Part shown: piece after piece, positions 29,501 to 41,885 of the stretch
How positions within the stretch are numbered: position 1 is the stretch's first letter
How the letters are laid out: each line of letters starts with the position of its first letter
Assembly (NCBI RefSeq): GCF_019925205.1
Contig: NC_083568.1
Coordinates: 6,032,237-6,096,236, forward strand
Direction: 5' to 3'
DNA: 64,000 nt
Source: Metopolophium dirhodum
Taxonomy: Eukaryota; Arthropoda; Insecta; Hemiptera; Aphididae
The notes under the pieces: generated by a model
The model's database searches: none
The model's input: the letters and a program-made list of their open reading frames with translations, nothing else
Told to the model about the DNA's origin: nothing
Position numbers and translations under genes: made by a program

Positions 29501-29794
29501 TGATACCACGAGCAAATATTATTTATATTTAATGTAGTCTTTTGTACGTATGTCATTTCAACCAATGACAGGAACCACGTCGAGAGTATATACCTTGACA
29601 GAAAAGTTCCCCAAGACTTAACTCTATTTTTAACAAACCCTTTACTAGTGTTTAATGAGACTGTCACTTACAGGAATGCTGAACATATACCATTGCGTTC
29701 AAGTCATACATTGGCTTCTGTAACGGAGTACAAAAAAGCAAGAAATCTCATTGACCTGCAAATTGACAGACGTTTAAAAATAGTAATCGCTTAA
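26507..29794 (+). CDS. Seven-exon host gene encoding an unrecognised 324-residue protein
   Basis: Seen: coding exons 26507-26778, 26964-27091, 27156-27275, 28511-28606, 28682-28818, 28876-28976 and 29674-29794 join in one frame (975 nt including TAA). Introns are 185, 64, 1235, 75, 57 and 697 nt, all GT-AG. Good donors include GTGAGT (exons 1 and 4) and GTACGT (exon 5); the exon 2 donor (A|GTCCGT) is weak. The start is the first ATG after an in-frame TAA nine bases upstream. The protein has a basic, Pro-rich N-terminus, then WYTTSVLDVKRDFL at about 41-54, an acidic Ser-rich stretch near 98-108, a hydrophobic stretch near 129-144 (LAAFVRLALLGGTGVM), a Leu-rich helix near 180-193 and a charged, probably helical segment at 206-251. 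No signal peptide is visible. I know no family match. AATAAA lies near 30132. Inference: a soluble, helical protein; function unknown. It could be a recent pseudogene, but nothing in the frame is broken. Confidence 0.72.
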
Positions 29795-32700
29795 AATCAT
29801 ATTTTTAAAGTATATAAGCAAAATGAGCAAACCTTAAATCAGGTGTAAACGCCATAGTGACTGAAATACATTTTAAGTTATATTTATTCTTGATATTATT
29901 ATAATATTTAAGTATAATTATTTTTGAATATTGTGTACAATGTCATGTCCTTTATACTTACGTCTTCATTATTTGTCAAGTGTAGCTTATAGGGACTTTA
30001 CCCAGTTATGATTTTTATTTATTTACGATCAAATCTGTTTAAAACGTTTTTTAGTATTTTATATTTTAATCCGATGTTGAAACAAAATATATGCTATTTC
30101 ATATAAAGGGTGTAAAAAAAGTATTTGTAGAATAAAGATAATAAATTGTATTTTTACGTAACAATAAAAGAATAAATATGTAAACATTTATTCTCCTTCA
30201 GATATATTTTTAAAATATATTTATTTCCTCGAAATTGGTTAGTTAAAACAAATGTTTTACCTTACTGCACTCTAAATCTTAATTTCGACTAAATTTATCA
30301 TTTGGTTCATTTTTACACCAAATTTTTATCTAACTTGTTTGCTTAGAACATCAGATATTTTTAATTTTGTTTTATTATGTCTATCATACAATACAGTCAC
30401 TATTGTTATATCTAGTTTTAGTATTAGTATTACAATAATCTTCTTTATTATTTTCAGCAGAAGAAGGGACAGTTAGATAATAAAACTGAACTAGGTATGA
30501 GAAAGCATTTATACTTAAAAAATATTTTCAAATAATAATTAAAAATCTTCAACTGTCCTATATAGACGACTGTGGTGATTTTTATCTCCATGCGGCAATA
30601 CCATTTGATAATAATTGTTGGACTAAAAAGAATGATACTACTCATGTATTGAAAGGAAAATGACGTGTCAATCATCGAATAAGGCGCAAATTATCGACGA
30701 TTTTTTCAAAAAAATCATACAAGCACTTAGAACTTAAGTGATATACAATAATATTATATTAAATGTGTAATTTCGAAAAAAATATATTATATATAACACT
30801 ATTGTAAGAGACCGACCTACCTATACAATGAGTTGAATCTTATATATTTGTAATTAAATAGTTGAACATTATATCAACTACAATATTGATGTAAAAAGTA
30901 AGTTAGTTTATCAGTGATGTGACCAGCATTATCGTATAATTACTACCTACGGTACCTATATATAATATAATATAATATAGGCGGAACACGGTGCAAAACG
31001 ATTTTCTTGCATAAATCAACTGTGACTTATAAATCGTTAGTAACATAATATTATAATGCGCATAGATTGCTGATTAATTATTACAATCAAGACGCGCGTG
31101 TTATTACAAAAAAATAATAGTGACAAGACGAATTGTGTCCTCTTCGTACTACACGTCGGTGGACCTTAGTCGGCACGTCAAGTCTATTAAAATAAAATAT
31201 TGCAGTCAATAAAAGCCACACATAGATGCGAATCTATGATTGCGATTGGCGCCGATTTATTGTATATAATAATAATATTATTATTATACATTTTGTTAAA
31301 AAACAATCTGCGTACTATAGCTCCGGATCGATTGTATAAAATACGAATTAAAAAATATGTAATCTTACTTTTTTATTTTAACTGCTCGACGTGTCTCGAC
31401 GTGAACATGTTAATTATTATCGTCGTTATTTTAGATTTCGATGAAAGCGATAGCGGCTAGCTGGACACGCCACTGAATTGACAACATTTACTCTTAAGAT
31501 TTAACAGATAATAATTATAACATTATATATAGGTACACGCACTGACGACGATCCGAGCAACATTGTTACTATGCAGAAATTAAGTCCTAGTAATCAGTAC
31601 AATGATAATAAAACAAAACAAGTCCGCTCAATGATTTCTGTTCTATTCCTATTGGGACTTGGTTAAAATTCGAATTTATTATATTGAAACTTGGTGAGTT
31701 TTCAGTCGACAAAATGATTTTCTATTGTTATTCACCCCGGACATTAATTTTTTTTAATTTTGCAAATTCTCCCACTTGAATATGACAAAATAATTTTGTG
31801 ACTTCCGCGTCACGTTTCATTCGAACGCACAAATTGATAAACCAATAACAATAAATTTAATTCTTCTTATAAAGCGTTCAATTTTCGTCCCCAGTTTTTT
31901 CTTTTCAAAATGACACCGAGAGCAATAACTATAAAAACGTGTAAAAATGTCGAGACTGTTCATTGCTTTTAATATTATTTTTTAGTAATTTTGTTTTTCA
32001 CTATAATATTCTAACGTAGTTGATAAAATTCCAACTACATATTATAATATTAATTTTTTTTTTTAATTGAAATCGTGCCAAAATTTGTTAAATCTTAAAC
32101 GATGATATTTAATAAATTATATGTATTTTTTTTTTAACTATCGTAAATAAATTTAATAACGTTTTACACAAAAACCGTAGAGGCGTAGACATATACCTAC
32201 ATATTTTGTTTCGCGTGCCGTTTAAAAATATATATAAATAATATGGAATATGCGAAATTAATAGACACTATTTATTACATTTCGTACTTTATGCAGGCAC
32301 CACACGAGCTCGTCGATGACGCTTATAGGATTACATGATGTTTCCTAGATCTACGGTTACATTTATTCCTTCGAATTTCGAATAAAGTCATAAAAAATAT
32401 ATATTTAATAATATATTATATTATAAATATTATCCGTTTGACCACGAAACCAGAATATGACATGGAAAGTATCTCATATTATTATAATGCACGTCAAAAT
32501 AAAATTATGTTAAACTGATGTTTTTTCGGACAATAATAAATATTATTATCGTGCTTGCGATTCGTCGAGACGCGGTTTTTATACCTAGAGCAAAATTTAT
32601 ACGATTATATTTTATCAGTTGATATTATTTATTCATTTATTTATTATTCATAAACGGGTATGATGCCCAACAATACAATTTAACACAAAATACATAATAT

Positions 32701-35700
32701 AGACACGACAATAGACTATTGACGATAAAAAAAAAAAAAACAATTATGTATAGTTAACGAATACAATCGTGTTGTATATGTTAAGTACAATGCTTAATAC
32801 CTAATTGATTTGTTACAAACCGAACAAAGTAGGATTCTCATCGGCCAGACGTAAAATCCGATAAATTGGATTATTCTCATGATAAAAATTATATAATTAG
32901 TGTTATATATGAAAAGAAATGACAAAGATGAAAATATAATCCAGAGGAATGATAGCAAGAACTGAGTTGATTCGAGAAAGGATACAACGAGGAACATCAA
33001 TCCGTCCATGATTCGTCGACTATCGTTAATAATACCAAGTCAGCCTCACTACCACGAAGGAGATAAGCTGATTTAATCATAGGTAGGTAAAAACGTGCTG
33101 AGCATATATTTTAATATTGTTTCAATAAAATCGTCGGAACAAAAAAAAAACGGATCTGAACTGTATTTCGAAAGAGTATAATATTTTCGTAAGCGGATCC
33201 CCATACGAGAAAATACATATACAATATTATATTATATCATGTAATAAAGTGACATTATAGGATAGATTTGTCGTTTCTCGGCCCGAGGCCTATAGTATAC
33301 GACGTGATCTCGTCATTACACATTATATTGGTATAATAATGATAATAATACTTGACTTGAATACGTTGTGCCCACGTACCTATTATAACCTGTCGGAGTC
33401 GAAAATCGTCGAAGATCGTCGGAAATCCTTTAAGATCGAAATGGTGGGGAGGCATCTTCGCGGACGTTTACGATAATAATACTATTACGACAATATCCAA
33501 ATGTAACGCAATGCCATAACATCATAATATATACAATTTTTGGACACAAAAACGGTTCGACGTTTTATTTATACATATTTAAAATATAGTTTTTTTTTTT
33601 TACAATCCGAATCCGCTCGCATTCCCGCGGGACCCGCCCGCGTGGTAGAACAAAAAACTGAACACAAAAAAACGAGGAATAACCGCATTCGATGTACCGC
33701 GTACACATGCGTGTGTGTGCACTATAGACACATCTATATGATATTTATAGACGTATATAATATGGCCATTCTACCTGCGTGTAATACGTAGGTATGTATA
33801 TATTATACACGTGCGTACTATAGTATATAGTATTATAATATCGAAAGAGAGCCGCATACATTATAATATTCTACGTTTACGCGAATTAATTGCTATATAT
33901 ACGCCAGACATCATTCGGCCGAACAGCACCACAATATATAATAATAATAATAATATAAATGTATAATATATATAAATATGTGTGTGTGTGTGTGTACACT
34001 TAATACAACAACGGATCGAGCTCGGAGTTTCACCTATTTTGCATATTATGTACTGAATTAAAACCGATAAATTATACTACGCGGCATCGATGTTATAATT
34101 ATAATAACATTAATATGTGCAGCTGCAGTATAAGTGTAATAATAATAATAATATTATATTATCCATGCGAGATGTATAATATTATTATTATTCCAGTTTT
34201 ATATCCCCGCGGAACCAGAAGATGTCGTCGTAGTCGCGGTGTGAAATATTTGCGCCCAGCGTATAAAAAGTATTATACAATAATATATACGTAGTGAGAA
34301 CTGAGTGGAAAAACGAAAGGGGAGAAACACATTTTTGGGTCCGAAAGGCGTTTTATTTTTTAATTGATTATTTTGTTTTCATTTTTTACCTTTACATATA
34401 CTTGTGTTGAATTTTGGCACGGCCAGCCCCGGCCTAATCGCGTATATAAGTAATCGTTTATATCCGAGTATAATGACCTTTGGTAAACATATTATTGCTG
34501 TTGTTATTAAATCGAAAAGCAGTATTACACAATATTATAAATTTTGAATTATTTAAATTTCAAAAGATTTATCCATCTCAAGCATATTGTGAAGGAGATA
34601 TAGAGTTAGGATATACGAATTAAATAACAATGATTTATTACCCACATTATGGTTTTAACATGATTTTACTGCATTTTCAGAGAGAGAAAGGAAATAAAAA
34701 GAGACAAAATAATATACAATTATAATATTATCGAATAATGGGTTTTGCTCAATGTGTAAACAATATATATATTAATCTCGACACCAGAAGAAGCTCTAAC
34801 CTTTCCGAATCAATAGCCGAAATTCTACAAGATCATTCTCTCGTCGACAACCAACATCATCAATTCATAACCGCCGTCAAATTCCAATCTAAATTAATAT
34901 GATAAATCTTTATCTACAAAAAGAGGATAGTGTGTATTCAATTTATAATATTTTTTTACTTTAAAGTTTATGATTGTAAATCGTACATCAATAGGCCATA
35001 AATGGCTCGTGTTGATAAAAAAAAAAAATACTTATACTAATATTTGTACAGGTATTATATGTAGCGATATTATTGATATTATATTATTAATTTACTGTCC
35101 GTCCGATGTCGCATCACATTATATGTTATTATTATTTAATGTGATTGTGCGAATTGTTATATTGTGATAAATCGCGCTATAGTGTAAATACTGCGTGTTA
35201 TTTGTCTCACACGACTGTATTATATAATATAATATACGAAATCTCAAAAAATGGACGAATAAAATATAAAAAAGTGGAGCGTGTCGGAAAACATGCGAAA
35301 AAAACGATTTTATGGAGGAAAAATGGAACTGGCGATAAACGTAGGTAGGTAGGTATACTGTTTAAGAAAATAAAAAATACTTAACTGCAGTGTGCAACGT
35401 GCTTGCGTGTGTCCCGATGAATTAAACATACGTATTAAGACATAACCACGTAGGTACATAGATAGGTACCTAGCTATACCGCTCAAACGTAAATGATCGA
35501 TTGAAAACTTTGCAATGTGCCCCCCCCCCTCATTCGTCTTGGCGTGTTTTCCAAATAAAACAAATAATATTTTCTATAACGGAAAATACGATTGTAACGT
35601 AATATATTATTATCGTATCGACCTAGTTTTCTCTTGTATTAAGTATACCTCGCGCACTCGCCGCAGATTATCGCCATGTGATGGATATATCGCAAATATA

Positions 35701-37020
35701 CATTATTATCATGCCGATTTGTCGAATCGCGTTGTTTAAACGTAATAAGTACCAGCTACTGCGCATAACGAGCGCGCATGTTTATAATATAATTCACTTG
35801 TTATTATTTTCCAGTAACAATATATTAGGTATACACGTATACAATATCATCGAGGTAAGATGGCGCACATATATTATACTGTATTGAATCGTATACGTAT
35901 TATATACCTATATAAGGTAGAGGGGTCAAGAGATTAAAATTTCCTCCTATATGTAGCGGTGTTACTGCAAATGAACGCGCCGCAGTGAACATATATATGA
36001 TATATATATATAGTTAGGTACGCTTCGAGGTTTTACATAGATACACACAATTTCTAAAGTATGATAAATTAATATTATTTCCGATTACGTCTGAGCGGTA
36101 TACAAGCGTATATACCTATCCATCTAAATAATGTACGACGGATGATTATGTAAATTATCCCGCAGCTGTATTATAGAAATGTGCACGTCGAAAAAATTCA
36201 AAATTATCATTGCCCGAGCACACACGAATTCTAATGAAATCTAACGACGTGTTAAATAATCATCACGCGTCACGTTACCGTCTATAACCTAACCTAAGCT
36301 AACCCAACCACTAATCGGGTATACCGCGGCCGTATAATAATAATTATGACGCGTTTTCTGACTACTCGCGCGACTGCAACACGTTGACCGTAGACCATAG
36401 ACCTATAAACTGACTTGGTTTATACTTTATAGGTCTACGATGGAAACGAATGTCAGACAGGCGAATGGTAATTTTTTATTTAGCTTCTAGTCGGTGTACC
36501 GAAATAATATTACACTTATTTTCACTATACCTATAGGTATAGGTGGTTTTTCCGCATCGATTTTGCAGTGTAGCCTGTCATTAAATATTGGTTTAAATTT
36601 TGCCGCTTCATTAAATTTGTATGCCACCCCAAAGCAACGTTTGGGCTCGAGTGTACCTCAGTATTACAACTATATACGTACCTATTACCTATATATGATA
36701 CTAGAAAAACTGAATATTAATATATATTGTACAGTGTTTAACCTATACGCACATAACTAATATAACATATTAATATATAATATTATATGTACGATATATG
36801 CGCATTGTGTGTAGCAGGTTTACCGTACGTGAGCCATTATTCATGCGCTTATATAGGCGGCTCGGTTCAGGGGGAGAAACGCCATTTGTAACAGTCACAA
36901 CAGGTTTCTAATTAATTAACGTTATACTAAATACCTACGCAGCGGTCGGTTTCTTTGCGGGATTTTGTTTTTTTTTTATCATTATTTTCAGTGATTATAT
37001 CAATAAAATGCTACTCTTGC

Positions 37021-37095
37021 GGGTACGACTGAAAAATATGTACAGAGCGATTAATAACGTCGGCGTATGTTATCGTTTAAAAATATTATGCGTTA
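37021..37095 (+). repeat. Diverged direct duplication, copy A
   Basis: GTACAGAGCGATTAATAACG, then TCGGCGTATG and TATCGTTTAAAA, recur in the same order about 890 bp downstream (copy B, 37895-37995) with small indels. No ORF spans it. Confidence 0.6.
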
Positions 37096-37894
37096 TTATT
37101 TCGGATGGGCCGGCCGCGTTGGTTTCGGGCGGTAATATAGCGTATAATACAAGACGCGTGTTGTAGCGTAGCAGATATCATGTTAGATGTGCCTATTACG
37201 TGTCGTAATAAACCTAGGTATGTCCTATATAGATATTATAATACCATTGCGCATAATATAATATACTCAACTATAATACATTACATATAATAATATAATA
37301 TATAAATGTGTACTTGCAGGTCGTCAAAGCTTATTCTCGTAAAAAACAAATATTAATAATAAACGATAATAACATGATAAACAACAGTAATTTAACATAA
37401 TATAGTTATGGGCCTCCCTCCTCACACCATTTCATGTTTTGTACCTTAAATTAGCTATCAAATTTACTTATTGTATTGTATATAAATATTATAGATTGTA
37501 AATACTCTATATTTTCATTTAATAAAAAAATATATATATATATATAATATATATACCTATATTCAGTGGTTGGTTACACAAATCTATATTTTTTTGGAGC
37601 GATACAACAAGTGGCTTGGGTGCCGCTTCATTTTAATTGTAGCGTTGATAGCAAGAGCCATGCATTTTGATTTTTAAGTATCGCAAATGTTCCCATATAT
37701 TCTTCGACCTCGTTACTTTTTATAAGCGTTCGCACTTTTTAGCTAATATAACGTTTTTATTTTATCCTATCGACACTATAATAGAAAGCCTAAATTAGAT
37801 TCGTTTCTAAAAAAAACAAGTGGCGCTGACATTGAAGTGGGGCCCTACATTTGCATAAAATTTTGGCGATGATGGTACAGCATACTTTTTGAAG

Positions 37895-37995
37895 TGTACG
37901 ATGGCTGAAATATATAATAGTATGTAGGTACAGAGCGATCAACGGCGTCGGCGTATGACTGGTATCGTTTAAAATATTAATACAACTAATGCGTG
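37895..37995 (+). repeat. Diverged direct duplication, copy B
   Basis: Contains GTACAGAGCGATCAACGGCG, TCGGCGTATG and TATCGTTTAAAATATTA, matching copy A at 37021-37095. The intervening 800 bp carries an A/T-rich tail that may be a retroelement end. Confidence 0.6.
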
Positions 37996-38934
37996 CAGAG
38001 TGTTTTCAAGGTGGAGATCAGTTAATCTTGGACGATAATTATTCGTCAAAAACATAATTTTGGAGAACGAAGTTTCACATGGTATTATTATGTATGTGGA
38101 GCCAAAACACATCCAAATACAACATCAAAATATATCAAAATATAGCTACTATTTGCGGGAAACCGGCATTAAAAAAAATTATATTCTTGGCGATCCTGCA
38201 GTTATTTCCCCTCCCCGGGCCGGATTTGGGCCACCGACCTCTGCAGCTATAGAGCACCTATGTATATTATAATATCACGCACGGGATTCGTGAGAATAAT
38301 ATTACGAAATCATTCATATGACATTATCGTACGATATACATTATTATTGTTAATTTAATCCGGCGGCGCATTATAATAATAATATGACGTATCGCGTGCG
38401 CCATTTTCGTACCCACTGTCATAATAATATATAATTCATGATTTATAATAATAATAATATTATATAGACACGCGGCGGCCAAGTCCCGCGACCTACGCGG
38501 CGACTGCCTATATAAAACCATAATATTATATTATATAGGACACAGGTTTATTATTATAATATACGACGATATTATTATAATAATAAAATATATATTATAT
38601 TTTAATATACCAAAGAAACGGTAATAGTAGTCGTCGTCGTCGTCGTCGTTGAGACGGAAGCGGCGGTACATGTTTCCGTCAACGTGCGCGGTCGATCGCG
38701 ATTTATTTATTTGGTCTTTTCCTCTCTTTTAATTGAAAGACCACCACTGGGCTTGCGCACTCCCTGCCGCTACACGGACTTGTACGTCCGACGACGGCCT
38801 TAAACGCACATATAATATATATATGCAAGTAATAATATACTTTTATACCACGGGCGACCTACAGTATATCTCTATATACACGTGTATGTGCGTGTGTGTG
38901 CGTGTGTGTGCGTGTATGTACTAGTGGTGGGCAT

Positions 38935-39023
38935 ATCCGGATTTCAAAAATCCGAATTATTCGGATTTGTCAAATCCGGATTTAGAAAATCCGGATTTCA
39001 CGGATTATCCGGAGTATCCGGAT
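38935..39023. repeat. Left subterminal ATCCGGAT palindrome cluster of the hAT element
   Basis: Four exact copies of ATCCGGAT (starts 38935, 38974, 38989, 39016) plus one near copy (39007) and a degenerate inverted pair around 38949-38966 fall within 90 bp of the left end. Subterminal short repeats in hAT elements are known transposase binding sites; here the BED finger would be the natural reader (inference). Confidence 0.85.
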
Positions 39024-39466
39024 TATTCAACTCGATTTTGCTGTTCAATGACTCATTTTTATATAATAATAATATTTTAATTCTATAATATAATTTTCAG
39101 ACATGGGTATACAAAATTTCGAACACATTTTAAGTACTAGTGATGTTTTGCGCTTAGCTGTAATAAAAACAATTACTTAATTATGTAAATGGTTTTATTG
39201 AAATTTTTAAGCACATTTTTATTTGTAAAAATTAATTATTATTTTTTTATACTAAAAAAAAAATGTAAAATAATGTAACATAACATTTTATATAATAATT
39301 ATTAAATAATATCTAACAAAAATCAAAATAACAAAATAAATACTTTATAACATAGCAAAAATTATATTTAATCTCACTAGGTAAATAATATATATTAATA
39401 ATACAACAATAATTCATACAAAACAGTAAACATATTCATGCATATTACTTAAATTATTTTTTTTAA

Positions 39467-41354
39467 TTAAAAATTATTATTTTGTTTTAAAAAAACTAAG
39501 GCTGACAAATGGCATGGTGTAATTCTATTACGTTTTGGGGATAATATATTACCGGCTGTTGAAAAAACTCTTTCTGATGAAGCAGAAGATGCTGGTATAC
39601 ATAATATTTGTTTAGCTAATACGGCTAACGTTGGATAAATGTTTTCATGATCTTTCCACCATGCACATGGATCTGCATTATGATTTATTTGAAATTCCGC
39701 CATATACCTTGAAAACTCGTCAGTATCATTATTTGGTTCTTCTTCAAGTAATTCATCAAGTGCTGTGCGTTTTTCTGTAGGTATACGTACATCAGTATTT
39801 CTGCTTAACAAAACCATTTTTGAACGTACTATTTGTTTAATACGATTTTTAATATTTTCGGAAGATTCAAATGACATATTTTTGTATCTAGGATCAAGTA
39901 TGCTAGCCATTTGAGTGATACTAATTTCTCTTTCGCAATCGTTGTCAACATCAATTTGTACAGAAAAACGTGTTGATAATTCGTGAATAATGGTCTCTTT
40001 GAATAGAGTTGAAAACCTACTATCTAGATTATTGGGTTTATAATGTTTTACAATAAGACTTTTAACAATTGGTAAAACCTGAAAATAAACACAACAATTT
40101 TATGATATTTACAAAATAATAATTATTGTTGAATATTAATTTATACTTATAATTTTTAATCAACTTACCATTGATATAGTGACATTTTGATCAGCACATA
40201 AAACTGTTGTTGCTGTTTTTAATGGTTTCAATAAAGTAACAAGTATTTCTATTTTTTCCCAGTCTTCTTCTAGTAATTCTTGATCTTTCGCGATCTTACT
40301 ATTAAAAAGTGTCCGATCAGACATAATGACAACTACAGCTGAACGAAGTTCCAACAATCGTTCTAACATACCTAGAGTAGAATTCCAACGTGTAGGGCAA
40401 CTTTGTACAAGATTAAGTTTTTTGCACTCTTTCTCAGCTAAATAATTTTCTAAGGCATATGTTCTTTTAGAAGATTGTCGAAAACTAGCAACAATTTTTG
40501 ATGCGGTTTTTAATAAAGGACGACATGTATTTAAATCTAAACATTTTTTCACAGCTAATTGTAGTGTATGAGCAGCACAACGATTTGAATAAATATCTTG
40601 ATCGTAAAATAGTTTTACAGCATTTGAAATGTTTGCAGCATTATCATGACTAATTCCCGTTATTTTATTATTTAAATTCCAAGACTCAATAACATTCATA
40701 ATACTGTCTTTTAAATTTTCAGCCGTATGACTTTCTTGTATTTCTTCAATTGAAAGAGTTACACTATACAATTTCCAATTATCATCAAAATAATGAGCAG
40801 TAAATGTTAAATATGAATCAATTGCTGTTGATGTCCAACCATCAGTTGTTAAAGAAATATAATTAATGTTTTCTATGATATTTCTGATACTTTGTGATTT
40901 ATCTATATACATTTTTTCAATACGTGTAGTAATGCTTTTTCGCGATGGAATAGTATAAAGTGGCTCAATTGTTGAAATTAATGAACGAAAACCTTTATTT
41001 TCAACTGTACTAAATGGTAACATATCAACAATTATCATTTTGCAAATACTTTGCGTAATAATTTCACATCGATTTTTATCTAATGGTCTTGAATTTCTTT
41101 TACAAATGTTATCGTTATGGTAGTGCTTTTTACGTTTCAAAGCAGGGCTGATTGATGATGAGGAAGTTGACTGAGAAGAAATGAAAGTTGAAGATGTTGA
41201 AGCTATTTGTTTTGGGCTTATGCCACCGATTATAATGCGACCATAAAATAGATGTAGATCCCATATTTTTTAAAACGTCGTTGCATACAGAACATATAGC
41301 AGTTTTATTTGATTCGCCACGCGTAAAAAAATTCCAAATTTTACTTGGAGGCAT
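39467..41354 (-). pseudogene. hAT transposase with BED zinc finger (one frameshift, one intron)
   Basis: Role: cut-and-paste transposase of the surrounding element. Seen, in order from 41354: an N-terminal BED-type zinc finger (C-x2-C ... H-x4-H, with W and FF ahead of the first Cys); a Ser/Thr-rich linker; a segment to 40169 with the hAT RNase-H-like landmarks TTDGWTS, SHDNAANIS, CAAHTLQLAV and CPTRWNSTL; then, after a 90-nt intron (40168-40079, GTAAGT donor, TTTTCAG acceptor, phase 0), a C-terminal exon to 39467 with ILDPRYK and the hAT dimerisation region (YPTLAVLAKQIL, SSASSERVFS). The frame changes by one base just after the finger (about 41230), where the BED frame runs on to a stop at 41130 and the rest lies in the next frame. 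That could be a real mutation, an assembly error, or a small unrecognised intron ending at TTCTTCTCAG. Total about 600 residues, the usual hAT length. Confidence 0.88.
40079..40168 (-). other. Spliceosomal intron inside the hAT transposase
   Basis: On the minus strand the reading frame meets GTAAGTTGA, which would stop translation. Removing 90 nt from this GTAAGT to TTTTCAG at 40079 restores one open frame leading directly into the downstream transposase exon. Frame continuity on both sides supports a genuine intron rather than a second mutation. Confidence 0.8.
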
Positions 41355-41765
41355 TATAGTACAATTATTCAATGTTAACACGTTTGATGCAACAGAAATA
41401 CTATTCCTACAAATATGTCTCCACTCTCCACTTGATATTTTTCGATAATTTTTATTTGATAATTGTAAAAGAACATGTCCGAGTAAACAATTATATCGAT
41501 AACAATTATTGTTGTAAGATAAATTTAACTTATCTTCAAAAAACCTTTTTCAATAACCATCCGAAGGTTATGCAGTAAAGATTAATTAATTGGGTATACA
41601 CTATACTTATCTATTTGGAATGTATACATTTCGAACGATTTTTATGATACGAACTTTGATATAATATAACATTTTGTTAAATTTTCATTATAATAAAATA
41701 ATTTATTTTACCATACATTAAAAATATTTGTAAGTCTGAAGTCACATAAAAAAGCAAATCCATAA

Positions 41766-41837
41766 ATCCGGATAATCCGGATAATTCGGGAAATCCGGAT
41801 AAGAATTTGATTCAAATCCGGATTTGGATATCCGGAT
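41766..41837. repeat. Right subterminal ATCCGGAT palindrome cluster of the hAT element
   Basis: Five exact copies of ATCCGGAT (starts 41766, 41775, 41793, 41816, 41830) lie within 115 bp of the right end, with further near copies (for example ATTCGGAT). It mirrors the left cluster, but spacing differs, so the arms are not a simple long inverted repeat. Confidence 0.85.
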
Positions 41838-41885
41838 ATTCGGATAATTCAGATATTCGGATTTCATGCCCATCCCTAGATGTAC

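Larger units (their letters stand above)
29795..38915. other. Gene 3' flank and intergenic DNA
   Basis: AATAAA near 30132 may be the polyadenylation signal of the seven-exon gene. Beyond that there are microsatellites (GT at 33979-33995; GTGTGTGC-type at 38885-38917), the 37-38 kb direct duplication, a possible retroelement tail ending in AATAAAAAAA near 37520, and a CpG-rich patch with a GTC run at 38630-38790. An open 54-codon frame at 34738-34902 (ends QFITAVKFQSKLI) has no support beyond openness. Confidence 0.5.
38922..41878 (-). mobile_element. Nearly complete hAT superfamily DNA transposon
   Basis: Seen: the ends read TAGTGGTGGGCAT (left) and, reverse-complemented, TAGGGATGGGCAT (right), an 11/13 terminal inverted repeat. 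The shared hexamer ATGTAC lies directly outside the left end (38916-38921) and one base outside the right end (41880-41885), so the target duplication is imperfect or slightly rearranged compared with the 8 bp expected for hAT. Inside both ends are clusters of the palindrome ATCCGGAT: 38935, 38974, 38989 and 39016 on the left; 41766, 41775, 41793, 41816 and 41830 on the right. The interior (39467-41354, minus strand) encodes BED-finger and hAT transposase parts. The size of about 2.96 kb is normal for an autonomous hAT element. Only one coding break is visible, so the copy is young or recently active. Confidence 0.9.

Noticed and set aside
34738..34902. A 54-codon open frame starting at an ATG
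   Set aside because: Too short to judge, no domain, no splice context; mentioned only within the regional entry.
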